64,000 bases of DNA, taken from the NCBI RefSeq assembly GCF_001691415.1, contig NZ_LRRR01000003.1, forward strand, positions 205,818 to 269,817, read 5' to 3'. This stretch comes from Pararhodobacter sp. CCB-MM2 (GTDB taxonomy: Bacteria > Pseudomonadota > Alphaproteobacteria > Rhodobacterales > Rhodobacteraceae). Both the position numbers and the translations under genes were made by a program. The notes beneath the pieces were generated by a model. That model saw only the letters and a program-made list of their open reading frames with translations, was not told the origin of the DNA and did no database searches. Positions 16,937 to 24,777 of this stretch are shown in pieces; position 1 is the first letter of the stretch, and every line of letters begins with the position of its first letter.

Positions 16937-17737
16937 ATGATTATCGATCTCAAGGACAGGGTCGCGCTGGTGTTCGGTGCGGGCTCGTCCGGGGAAGGCT
17001 GGGGAAATGGCAAGGCCGCGGCCGTGGCCTATGCCCGCTCAGGGGCCAAGGTGGTCTGCGTGGACCTGAACCGCGCAGCGGCCGAGGAAACTGCCGGCAT
17101 CATCACCGACGAGGGCAGCACCGCGCTGGCGCTGGCGGCGGATGTCGCGTCGGAGGCGCAGATCATCGAGGTCGTGGCGCGGGTGATGGCTGATTTCGGC
17201 CGCATCGACATCCTGCACAACAACGTCGGCATCGCCCAGATCGGCGGCGCGCTGGAGCTGGACGAAGCTCTGTGGGACCGCTCGATGAACGTCAACGTCA
17301 AAAGCGTGTTCCTCGCCTGCAAGCATGTCCTTCCGCACATGATCGCGGCCGGGAAAGGGGCGGTGGTGAACATCTCGTCGCTGGCAGGGATGCGGATCGC
17401 CGGCTACGACATGCCGGCCTATTACGCCTCGAAGGCGGCGGTGAACCACCTGACCCAGGCGCTGGCCGTCCGCCATGCGCGCGAGGGGATCCGCGTGAAT
17501 GCCGTGCTGCCGGGCCTGATCCATACGCCGCTGATTAGCACCACCAAGGGCATGGCCGAGACCTTCGGCGATTTCGAAGCGCAGATCGCCGCGCGCGACG
17601 CCATGAGCCCGACGGGCAAGATGGGCGATGCCTGGGATGTTGCGAACGCCGCGATCTTCCTCGCTTCGGATCAGGCGAAGTACATCAACGGCGTGGCGCT
17701 TTGCGTCGATGGCGGGTTGGCCGCACGGATCAGCTGA
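16937..17737 (+). CDS. Short-chain dehydrogenase/reductase (first)
   Basis: A 266-residue classical SDR. The cofactor motif is atypically long, VFGAGSSGEGWGNGKAAAVA (13-32), in place of TGxxxGIG. CVDLNRAAAEE carries an acidic residue after beta-2, which favours NAD over NADP. NNVGIAQIGG is the NNAG-equivalent. The catalytic set is Ser in NISSLAGMR and Tyr-Lys in YYASKAAVNH. The Val in place of Ala in NNVG and the extended glycine loop mark a distinct SDR subgroup. It probably oxidises a hydroxyl group on a pathway intermediate. Its stop overlaps the next start (TGATG). Confidence 0.92.
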   Translation: MIIDLKDRVALVFGAGSSGEGWGNGKAAAVAYARSGAKVVCVDLNRAAAEETAGIITDEGSTALALAADVASEAQIIEVVARVMADFGRIDILHNNVGIAQIGGALELDEALWDRSMNVNVKSVFLACKHVLPHMIAAGKGAVVNISSLAGMRIAGYDMPAYYASKAAVNHLTQALAVRHAREGIRVNAVLPGLIHTPLISTTKGMAETFGDFEAQIAARDAMSPTGKMGDAWDVANAAIFLASDQAKYINGVALCVDGGLAARIS

Positions 17738-18591
17738 TGGGCGAGTTCGACCATGTGACCGCGCTGGGCGCCCGTTTCGAACTGGCGCGCGACTGGGGCT
17801 CGGTCCTCGTCATGGATTCGGGGTCTTCCCTGACCGAGGCCGATCGCGGCTGCTTCCTGATCGCGGGTTCGCATGGCTCGGCGATGGCGGCACGCCTGAC
17901 CCTGCCTTTCACCCCGCGCGCAGCGATCTTCCATGACGCGGGCATCGGCAAGAACGACTGTGGCGTGGCGGGCCTTCTGGTCTACGAGGCCTTCGGCATT
18001 CCCGCCTGCACCACCGACGCCGCGACGGCGCGGATCGGCGATGGTCAGGACGCGGTGCAGAACGGCCGGATCTCGCGGTTGAACCGGTTGGCCGGCGCCG
18101 CGGGTGTCACGCCGGGCATGAGCGTGATGGACGCGATGGACCGCATGGCGCGTTCGGTCAGCGCCGCCACCGCCCGCGCGCCGGTGACCCGTATCGCCAC
18201 GCTGCACGGCCAGCCGATCTGGCTGGCGGACACGGTGTCCTTCCTTGATGCGGCGCATGCCGCCGGGGTGGCCATCGTTGCTTCGCACGGCGCGGCCGTC
18301 ACAGGCGCGCATCTGTTGGGGATCGGCAGCCGCGCGGCCCTCGCCAATGATGCCGGCGGCGGGCGCGAGGATGCCGGGCGTCTCGGTCTGCGCCGGTTGG
18401 GCGAGGCCGGCATCCCGGCGGCCAGCTACAGCCATCTCTCGGCCGAGATCGGCAATGCCCATGACGCTTGGGAGCACGGCCTCCTGTCCTGGGTCAACGA
18501 CCCCGCCCGTACCCTCGGCCTGACCGAGGGGCAAACCGTCCAGCAGGCCGCCGCCTGCCTCGCACGCCATCTGGAGACCCGTGATGTCTAA
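17737..18591 (+). CDS. Internally duplicated protein of unknown function
   Basis: A 284-residue soluble protein with no family I recognise. It consists of two copies of one domain at a constant, gap-free offset of 138 residues: SHG (45-47 and 183-185), RAA (61-63 and 199-201), DAG (67-69 and 205-207), GIPA (87-90 and 225-228), IG (100-101 and 238-239), DA (105-106 and 243-244). Each half has the form xxIxxSHGxA...DAGxGxxDxG...GIPAxxxxxxxAxIG, with His, Asp and Gly clusters that could be catalytic or bind a nucleotide. The start ATG 17737 overlaps the SDR stop and the 3' end overlaps the next SDR, so it is a fixed member of the operon. A pathway enzyme is likely but its reaction is unknown. 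Confidence 0.75.
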   Translation: MGEFDHVTALGARFELARDWGSVLVMDSGSSLTEADRGCFLIAGSHGSAMAARLTLPFTPRAAIFHDAGIGKNDCGVAGLLVYEAFGIPACTTDAATARIGDGQDAVQNGRISRLNRLAGAAGVTPGMSVMDAMDRMARSVSAATARAPVTRIATLHGQPIWLADTVSFLDAAHAAGVAIVASHGAAVTGAHLLGIGSRAALANDAGGGREDAGRLGLRRLGEAGIPAASYSHLSAEIGNAHDAWEHGLLSWVNDPARTLGLTEGQTVQQAAACLARHLETRDV

Positions 18592-19351
18592 TTTCGAGAA
18601 CCTGTCCATCGTCGTGACCGGCGGCGCCCGCGGTATCGGTGCCGCCGTGCTCGAGGCCTTTGCCGAGGCCGGCGCCCGCGTCGCCGCCTTCGATCTGGGG
18701 ATGACCCGCTCTGTCAGCGATCGGCGCATCGACCTGCCCGTTGATGTGACGGATCGCGAGGGCGTTTTCGCCGCGATGGCCGAAGTTGCCGAGGTTTTCG
18801 GTGGCATCGACGTGCTGGTGAACAACGCCGGCATCGGGCGACCGAACGGGCTGATGGGCATGACGCTCGAGGCCTGGAACCAGACCTTTGCCGTCAATCT
18901 GGGAGGGACGTTGAATTGCATTCAGGCGGCGGTGCCACTGATGGCGCAATCCGCACATCCATCGATCGTCAATGTCGCGTCGATCGCGGGCAAGCGCATG
19001 TCCTATCACGGCGGACCGGATTACTCGGCGTCGAAGGCCGGGATGCTGGGCCTCACCCGCCACGCAGCCTTCGAGCTGGCGGCGAAGCGCATCCGTGTCA
19101 ACGCGATCTGTCCGGGCCCGGTTCTGACACCGTTGGTCGAGGGCATGACCACCGAGGAAGACCGCGCCGTTACCGCGAGCCTGATGCCACTGGGCCGCTG
19201 GGTGATGCCCGATGACATCGCCAAGGCTGTCCTGTTCTTCTCGGGCACGGGCTCTTTGATGTGCACGGGAACAAGCCTTGACGTGGATGCAGGATTCCTC
19301 GTGGGGAACGGCAAGCCCTACGCCGAGTATGCGCGAGCAAGGGGGCTCTGA
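18584..19351 (+). CDS. Short-chain dehydrogenase/reductase (second)
   Basis: A 255-residue classical SDR. VVTGGARGIGAAVLEAF (10-26) is the canonical cofactor motif. FDLG after beta-2 suggests NAD preference, and NNAGIGRP follows. The catalytic Ser lies in NVASIAGKRMSY and Tyr-Lys in DYSASKAGMLG. The C-terminus holds SLDVDAGFLVGNGKPY. I take ATG 18584; a GTG one codon earlier is equally in frame. The start lies inside the end of the preceding gene, and this is the last gene of the operon. Two distinct SDRs suggest two oxidation steps, or opposite stereochemistry, in the same pathway. Confidence 0.92.
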   Translation: MSNFENLSIVVTGGARGIGAAVLEAFAEAGARVAAFDLGMTRSVSDRRIDLPVDVTDREGVFAAMAEVAEVFGGIDVLVNNAGIGRPNGLMGMTLEAWNQTFAVNLGGTLNCIQAAVPLMAQSAHPSIVNVASIAGKRMSYHGGPDYSASKAGMLGLTRHAAFELAAKRIRVNAICPGPVLTPLVEGMTTEEDRAVTASLMPLGRWVMPDDIAKAVLFFSGTGSLMCTGTSLDVDAGFLVGNGKPYAEYARARGL

Positions 19352-19493
19352 CCGGGCTTTGTTGCAACATTGCCTTGGCACGCCGCCATGAGTGCCCGTC
19401 GCCGTCCACCGACCTGCAGCAACCTGTTGCGGTGCAGGCGGAACGGGGCTTCCGCCTCTGCCCCATTATCGCGTCGTTCGGGATGTTCCGGGC

Positions 19494-19625
19494 ATAGACC
19501 GGCCCGTGCTCTCGACGGATTACCCGTTCTTCGACATGTCCGACGCGGGCGACTGGCTTACGCGCCTTGGGGAAACCGAAGCTTTCGCCTCATGGAATGC
19601 TGAACGGGTGCCGGGATTGCGATAG
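19494..19625 (+). pseudogene. C-terminal fragment of an amidohydrolase-2 family protein
   Basis: The plus-strand segment PGIDRPVLSTDYPFFDMSDA, then GDWLTRLGETEAFASWNAER, ending VPGLR and a stop at 19625, matches the conserved end of amidohydrolase-2 (ACMSD/resorcylate-decarboxylase-like) enzymes, where the metal-ligand Asp sits in a DYPF motif and a NAERLLGL tail follows. Nothing upstream encodes the rest of the barrel: the preceding 100 bp read as unrelated sequence. It is a decayed gene end between the catabolic operon and a LysR gene. The 19352-19735 gap holds nothing else I recognise. Confidence 0.6.
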
Positions 19626-19735
19626 CCCTTGCACCGATTGATGCCCCTGACGGGATGCAATCGCCCCTGGTCGCTGTTGGGGTTCCGAGACGCGGCGGCT
19701 AAGATCCTTGGACGTCGCCACCGAGGGATCGCATC

Positions 19736-20671
19736 GTGACTTCCAGCATCCGCCGCCAGATCTCGTCCCCGATGGCGTTGTTCGTGTTCGAAGCCGTGGC
19801 GCGGCGCGGCAGCTTTCAGGCCGCCGCGGGCGAGTTGAACGTGACGCAGCCGTCGATTTCCTACCAGATCCGCGAGCTGGAGGCGCATCTCGGGCGTCGC
19901 CTGTTCGAAAGGCGCGGCCGTGGCATCGTGCTGACCGAGGACGGCCGGACCCTCGCCCGCGCGGTGGGTGAGGGTTTCGCCAGCATCGAAGCGGGCCTGG
20001 CCGAGATCGCCCATCGCGCCGATGGCAACCTCGTCACGCTGTGCCTGTCTTCCTCGGCGGCGGCGAATTTCCTGCTGCCGCGCTTTCCGCGTCTGCGGGC
20101 GCAAATCCCGGACCTGGATCTCAGCATCCGCATCGTCTCGCGCGATGTGACGCCAGCGGCCGAGGGCGCGGACTTTGCCATCCGGCTCGGCCATGCGGAC
20201 TGGCCCGATCTTGACGCCTGGAGATTGTTTGACGAGGTCTATTTCCCTCTCTGTGCGCCCGACCATTTCGCCGCGCTCGGCCGCCCGGCGACGCTGGAGG
20301 ACATCGCTACGGCGGACCTTCTGTTCCTGCGCGAGAGGGATCGCGAGCGGGACGATTGGCGGCGGTTCTTCGATCATCTGGGCCGACCGCTGGGCAAAGT
20401 GAAGGACCGTCTGACCTTCGATGACCAGCAGGCGTTGATTGCCTGTGCGGTCGATGGTCAGGGGGTCGCTCTGGGTTGGCTGGGGATGACCGACCATCAA
20501 AGGCGACAAGGTAGCCTGATCCGCCCGGTGTCCGAGGCCGTCACCACCGGACGAGGGTTTCATCTGGTTGCCTCCAAGGGCATGCGGCTGTCACCCATGG
20601 CGCGGCATTTCCGCGACTGGCTGACCGCCGAGGGCGCGGCGATCCAGCGCGACTGGGAGGCCGAAAGCTGA
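19736..20671 (+). CDS. LysR family transcriptional regulator (GcvA-like)
   Basis: A 311-residue LysR protein. The N-terminal helix-turn-helix covers 12-70 (FEAVARRGSFQAAAGELNVT and QPSISYQIRELEAHLGRRLF). The substrate-binding domain follows from about 95, with FPRLRAQIPDLDLSIRI and DFAIRLGHADWPDL as in the GcvA subgroup. The start is GTG 19736, where family homology begins. It is followed by a decayed regulator fragment and then the GcvT-type flavoprotein; control of the latter is plausible but unproven. Confidence 0.9.
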   Translation: MTSSIRRQISSPMALFVFEAVARRGSFQAAAGELNVTQPSISYQIRELEAHLGRRLFERRGRGIVLTEDGRTLARAVGEGFASIEAGLAEIAHRADGNLVTLCLSSSAAANFLLPRFPRLRAQIPDLDLSIRIVSRDVTPAAEGADFAIRLGHADWPDLDAWRLFDEVYFPLCAPDHFAALGRPATLEDIATADLLFLRERDRERDDWRRFFDHLGRPLGKVKDRLTFDDQQALIACAVDGQGVALGWLGMTDHQRRQGSLIRPVSEAVTTGRGFHLVASKGMRLSPMARHFRDWLTAEGAAIQRDWEAES

Positions 20672-20678
20672 GGGACGC

Positions 20679-20880
20679 TCAGTAGATCGGCGCTAAGACG
20701 ACCCAGATCACCACGGCGGGCATGTCTCCGGCGTTGCGCCAAGGGCCGCTGGAGGAATGCGGCGCGAAGGCCGATTTGACCATCTCGAACGCGCCGCTCA
20801 GGGCGGGCGACAGCAACGCCTCGGTCAGGCCGCTTCCGCTGGTGCCAATCGCGGTTCGGTTGGCCGCACGCTGGATCAGT
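20679..20880 (-). pseudogene. Fragment of a cupin-type (XRE/cupin) regulator
   Basis: The minus strand reads AANRTAIGTSGSGLTEALLS, then PALSGAFEMVKSAFAPHSSS, then GPWRNAGDMPAVVIWV, with a stop at 20679. This resembles the start of the cupin half of XRE-cupin regulators (a pattern like LSPxLSGAxExxxSxFAPGxxSG followed by a glycine-rich strand). The N-terminal helix-turn-helix and the rest of the barrel are missing. It is divergent from the flavoprotein gene at 21058, so it may be the eroded former regulator of that gene. Confidence 0.4.
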
Positions 20881-20986
20881 CCGCGTTCATCGCTGCCCGG
20901 CCTTGGGGCTGCTATGCCGATCCGGGCCTTGAAAGACAAAGAAGACAGGCACGCATCTGCGTTTCTATGGTCAATATTTCTCAATG

Positions 20987-21011
20987 ATGAAAAATGTCTT
21001 TGATTTTTCAT
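20987..21011. promoter_or_regulatory. Perfect inverted repeat upstream of the flavoprotein gene
   Basis: ATGAAAAAT (20987-20995), 7-nt spacer, ATTTTTCAT (21003-21011). A perfect 9+9 dyad in an AT-rich stretch 46 bp before the ATG at 21058. It looks like an operator. Confidence 0.6.
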
Positions 21012-21057
21012 TTCCGCCATGCTCTCTGATCGGCATCCCACTTGCCCGGAGTCGCCC

Positions 21058-23508
21058 ATGTCCTCCCTTCCCCAACAGGCCCGCGTCGTCATCATCGGCG
21101 GCGGCATCTCGGGGTGCTCGGTCGCCTATCACCTCGCGGCCCTTGGCTGGCGCGACATCGTGCTCTTGGAGCGCAAGCAGCTGACCTCAGGCACGACATG
21201 GCATGCGGCGGGGCTGATCGGTCAACTTCGTGCCTCGCAGAACATGACGCGGCTGGCGAAGTATTCCGCCGATCTCTACCGCAAGCTTGAATCCGAGACG
21301 GGCCTTGCCACCGGCTTCCGGCAATGCGGCTCGATGACCGTCGCGCTGACCAAGGAACGGCGCGAGGAGATCCTGCGGCAGGCGAGCCTTGCGCGCGCCT
21401 TCGGCGTCGAGGTGAACGCACTGACGCCCTCCGAGGTGAAGGCGCTCTATCCGCATCTGGAGCCGCGCGACGTGGTGGCGGGCGTGCATCTGCCGGGCGA
21501 CGGGCAGGCCGATCCGGCCAATATCGCGCTGGCTCTGGCCAAGGGCGCCCGCGCGCGCGGGGCGCAGATCGTCGAGCAGGTGAAGGTCACGCGCGTCACG
21601 CAGGCCGAGGGCCGCGTCACCGGCGTCGATTGGGAGAGCGGCGGCGAGACCGGGCATATCGCTGCGGACCTGGTGGTCAATTGCGGTGGCATGTGGGGGC
21701 GCGATCTGGCGGCGCGGAACGGCGTGACCCTGCCGCTGCATGCCTGCGAGCATTTCTACATCGTCACCGAGGCGATCCCGGAACTGACCCAGCTGCCGGT
21801 GCTGCGCGTGCCGGACGAATGCGCCTATTACAAGGAAGACGCGGGGAAAATCCTGCTCGGCGCCTTCGAGCCCGTGGCCAAGCCCTGGGGCATGGACGGC
21901 ATCCGCGAGGATTTCTGCTTCGACCAGTTGCCCGAGGATTTCGCCCATTTCGAGCCGATCCTCGAACAGGCGCTGGCGCGAATGCCGATGCTGGGCAAGG
22001 TCGGAATCCATACCTTCTTCAACGGCCCGGAAAGCTTCACCCCCGACGACCGCTATTACCTCGGCGAGGCGCCCGAGCTGCGCGGGTATTGGGTCGCGGC
22101 CGGGTATAATTCGATCGGCATCGTCTCCTCGGGCGGGGCGGGCATGGCGCTGGCGCAATGGATGAACGACGGCGAGCCGCCCTTCGATCTGTGGGACGTC
22201 GACATTCGCCGCGCCCAGCCGTTCCAGAAGAACCGCCGCTACCTGAAAGAGCGCGTGACCGAGACGCTGGGCCTGCTCTATGCCGACCATTTCCCCTATC
22301 GCCAGATGGCCACCGCGCGCGGTGTCCGGCGTTCGCCCCTGCACGAGGCGCTGAAGGCCCGCGGCGCGGTCTTCGGCGAGGTCGCGGGATGGGAGCGCGC
22401 GAACTGGTTCGCCAATCCCGGGCAGGAGCGCGAGTATCGCTATTCCTGGCAGCGGCAGAACTGGTTCGACAACCAGCGCGCCGAGCATATGGCCCTGCGC
22501 GAGGGCGTGGGCCTTCTCGACATGACCTCGTTCGGCAAGATCCGGGTCGAGGGTCGGGACGCCCTGCCCTTCCTGCAACGCCTTTGTGCCAATGACATGG
22601 ACGTGCCCGAAGGCCGCATCGTCTACACCCAGATGCTGAACGCGAAGGGCGGGATCGAGAGCGACCTGACCGTCACGCGCCTCACCGAGACCGCCTTCCT
22701 GCTGGTCGTCCCCGGCGCGACGCTGCAGCGCGACCTGGCCTGGCTGCGGCGGCATCTGGGCGAGGCCTTTGCCGTTATCACCGATGTGACCGCGGGCGAG
22801 GCGGTGATCCCGGTAATGGGCCCCCGCTCGCGCGAGTTGCTGTCACTTGTCTCGCCCGCCGATCTGTCGAATGAGGCCCATCCCTTCGGCACCGCGCGCG
22901 AGATCGAGATCGGCATGGGTCTCGCCCGTGCGCATCGGGTGTCCTATGTCGGGGAACTGGGCTGGGAGCTGTATGTCTCGACCGATCAGGCCGCGCATGT
23001 GTTCGAGACGCTGCTTGAGGCGGGCGAGTCGATGGGGCTGAAACTCTGCGGCTTGCACGCGATGGACAGCTGCCGGATCGAGAAGGCCTATCGCCATTTC
23101 GGCCACGACATCACCGATGAGGATCATGTGCTGGAGGCCGGCCTCGGCTTCGCGGTGCGGACGGGCAAGGGCGATTTCCTCGGCCGCGAGGCGGTGCTGC
23201 GCAAGCGCGATGAGGGGCTGAGCCGGCGTCTGGTGCAGTTCCGACTGACTGATCCGCAACCGCTGCTCTTCCACAACGAGCCGATCCTGCGGGACGGCAA
23301 GATCGTCGGCCAGCTGTCCTCGGGGAATTACGGCCATGCGCTCGGCGGCGCCATCGGCATGGGTTATGTGCCCTGCCTTGAGGCCGGCGAAGCGCCCGAG
23401 GCGATGATGGCCTCGCGCTATCAGATCGAGATCGCCGGCCAAGTCGTCGACGCCGAAGCGAGCCTCACGCCGATGTACGATCCGCGGTCCAGCAGAATGC
23501 GCGCCTGA
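21058..23508 (+). CDS. Dimethylglycine/sarcosine dehydrogenase-type flavoprotein (DAO + GcvT)
   Basis: An 816-residue two-domain enzyme. The N-terminal FAD domain (about 1-390) has VVIIGGGISGCSVAYHLA and the covalent-FAD-type segment LTSGTTWHAAGLIGQLR with a His after the Trp. WVAAGYNSIGIVSSGGAGMA closes the FAD site. A linker leads to the C-terminal GcvT (aminomethyltransferase) folate-binding domains (about 440-816), with GVGLLDMTSFGKIRVEGRDA, YTQMLNAKGGIESDLTVTRL, GELGWELYV and NYGHALGGAIGMGYV. This is the architecture of dimethylglycine dehydrogenase and related N-methyl amine oxidoreductases that pass formaldehyde to THF. The exact substrate cannot be read. ATG 21058 begins directly before the FAD motif. 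Confidence 0.93.
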   Translation: MSSLPQQARVVIIGGGISGCSVAYHLAALGWRDIVLLERKQLTSGTTWHAAGLIGQLRASQNMTRLAKYSADLYRKLESETGLATGFRQCGSMTVALTKERREEILRQASLARAFGVEVNALTPSEVKALYPHLEPRDVVAGVHLPGDGQADPANIALALAKGARARGAQIVEQVKVTRVTQAEGRVTGVDWESGGETGHIAADLVVNCGGMWGRDLAARNGVTLPLHACEHFYIVTEAIPELTQLPVLRVPDECAYYKEDAGKILLGAFEPVAKPWGMDGIREDFCFDQLPEDFAHFEPILEQALARMPMLGKVGIHTFFNGPESFTPDDRYYLGEAPELRGYWVAAGYNSIGIVSSGGAGMALAQWMNDGEPPFDLWDVDIRRAQPFQKNRRYLKERVTETLGLLYADHFPYRQMATARGVRRSPLHEALKARGAVFGEVAGWERANWFANPGQEREYRYSWQRQNWFDNQRAEHMALREGVGLLDMTSFGKIRVEGRDALPFLQRLCANDMDVPEGRIVYTQMLNAKGGIESDLTVTRLTETAFLLVVPGATLQRDLAWLRRHLGEAFAVITDVTAGEAVIPVMGPRSRELLSLVSPADLSNEAHPFGTAREIEIGMGLARAHRVSYVGELGWELYVSTDQAAHVFETLLEAGESMGLKLCGLHAMDSCRIEKAYRHFGHDITDEDHVLEAGLGFAVRTGKGDFLGREAVLRKRDEGLSRRLVQFRLTDPQPLLFHNEPILRDGKIVGQLSSGNYGHALGGAIGMGYVPCLEAGEAPEAMMASRYQIEIAGQVVDAEASLTPMYDPRSSRMRA

Positions 23509-23609
23509 ATCGAGCCGACGCCAAGGAGGAAGCCCGGGACAGTCTCCTGTTCGGCGCGGACGGCACCATCGGTCGCGCGGTTCACGCTGCAGTACTGCCC
23601 CGGCACTAG

Positions 23610-23860
23610 GTTGTTCGAGTCGGTCGGACGTCGGGAGATCTGCGCGCGGATCTTGCCGACAGCGCATTCTTAAAATCTCTGTTCGAAGCCGTGGGCGAGT
23701 TTGATGCGCTCATCTGCACGGCAGGCGCCGGTGCCTTTGCCCCGCTCTCGCGCTTCACCGAAGCGGAGTACGAGACCGGCCTGCGCAGTAAGCTGATGGG
23801 ACAGGTCAATCTGGTGACCTACGGCCGGTCGCGTCTACCGAATGGGATGGTCGCGCGACC
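23610..23860 (+). pseudogene. Truncated short-chain dehydrogenase fragment
   Basis: From 23610 the plus strand reads VVRVGRTSGDLRADLADSAF, then LKSLFEAVGEFDALICTAGA, then GAFAPLSRFTEAEYETGLRS, then KLMGQVNLVTYGRSRLPNG. This is the first half of a small SDR (the beta-2 VGRTSGD, the cTAG-type loop and the KLMGQVNLV helix). An in-frame TAG stands directly before it and the N-terminal glycine motif is absent; after about 23850 the homology ends. Both ends are missing, so it is a dead fragment between the GcvT flavoprotein and the dapA-like gene. The rest of 23509-23883 shows nothing. Confidence 0.7.
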
Positions 23861-23883
23861 AGTGATCTGGCCGCGCGCAGGTC

Positions 23884-24756
23884 TCAATCCATGAGGGGAG
23901 CCATCGCGGCCCGCAGTGCGACGGCATCCGCAGCGCCGAGGTCGCGCAGCGGGCGGCGGACATGGCCGCTGCCGAAGCCGCGCAGATGCGCCGCATGCAG
24001 GACGGCGGGGGCATAGGCGTTGCGCCAGATATAAAGCTGCGACGGCAGGATCCGCTGCCACAGATCCCGCGCTGCCGCGTAATCACCCGCGGCCACCAGC
24101 GCGTGCAACGCGACCGCCTCGCGCGGCATGAAGTTCGCACCGCCCCAGATCAGCCCCTTCACACCGGCCATCAGCGCCGGGAAGGTCAGGGTGTCGCAGC
24201 CGTTCAAGACGCCGATATCCAGCTGCAGATATTCCTGCAGCGTGGTGAAATCGCCGCCGCTGTCCTTGATGTAGCGATAATTCCGCAGCCCGCTCAGTCG
24301 CTTGAGCAGGGGCACCGAGACGGTGATGCCGGTCGCCTGCGGGATGTTGTAGCCGACGATATCGATGCCGATCGCGGCATCGATGCTCTGGTAGAAGTCA
24401 AACAGCCCGTCCTCGTCGCCCGGCCCCTCCAGATAGGGCGGCAGGATCATCAGCGCATCCGCCCCAGCCTTCTCGGCATGGCGCGAACGGCGCAGGACCT
24501 CGTCCATGTTCAGGGCCGAGGTCTGGCAGATCACATGGGCCCGCCCGGCGATCTGCCGGATCCCGGCCTCGTAAAGCGCGTTGCATTCGGCCTCGGTCAG
24601 ATAGGGATGCTGTCCCGTCCCCGAACCCAGCACCAGACCCTGGACGCCGGCGGCGACATAGGCCTCGATCAGCTGTTCCAGAAGCGCGAAATCAATGGCC
24701 CCGTCCGCGTCGAACGGGGTCTGCATGGCAAGGTTGACGCCGCTCAGATCGGCCAT
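23884..24756 (-). CDS. Dihydrodipicolinate synthase-like (DapA/NanA superfamily) aldolase
   Basis: A 290-residue class I aldolase barrel. The Schiff-base lysine is Lys164 in YIKDSGGD and the proton-relay tyrosine is Tyr136 in GYNIPQ. The substrate-carboxylate loop reads GSGTGQHPYLT where DapA has GTTGE, so true dihydrodipicolinate synthase activity is unlikely; catabolic members include aldolases and dehydratases acting on hydroxyproline, sugar acids or related compounds. It is downstream of an amine-oxidase-type flavoprotein gene on the same strand (21 bp), so the two probably form one unit that processes the product of amine oxidation (inference). Confidence 0.85.
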   Translation of the reverse strand: MADLSGVNLAMQTPFDADGAIDFALLEQLIEAYVAAGVQGLVLGSGTGQHPYLTEAECNALYEAGIRQIAGRAHVICQTSALNMDEVLRRSRHAEKAGADALMILPPYLEGPGDEDGLFDFYQSIDAAIGIDIVGYNIPQATGITVSVPLLKRLSGLRNYRYIKDSGGDFTTLQEYLQLDIGVLNGCDTLTFPALMAGVKGLIWGGANFMPREAVALHALVAAGDYAAARDLWQRILPSQLYIWRNAYAPAVLHAAHLRGFGSGHVRRPLRDLGAADAVALRAAMAPLMD

Positions 24757-24777
24757 GGTCGTGGTCTCCTTATGAAA

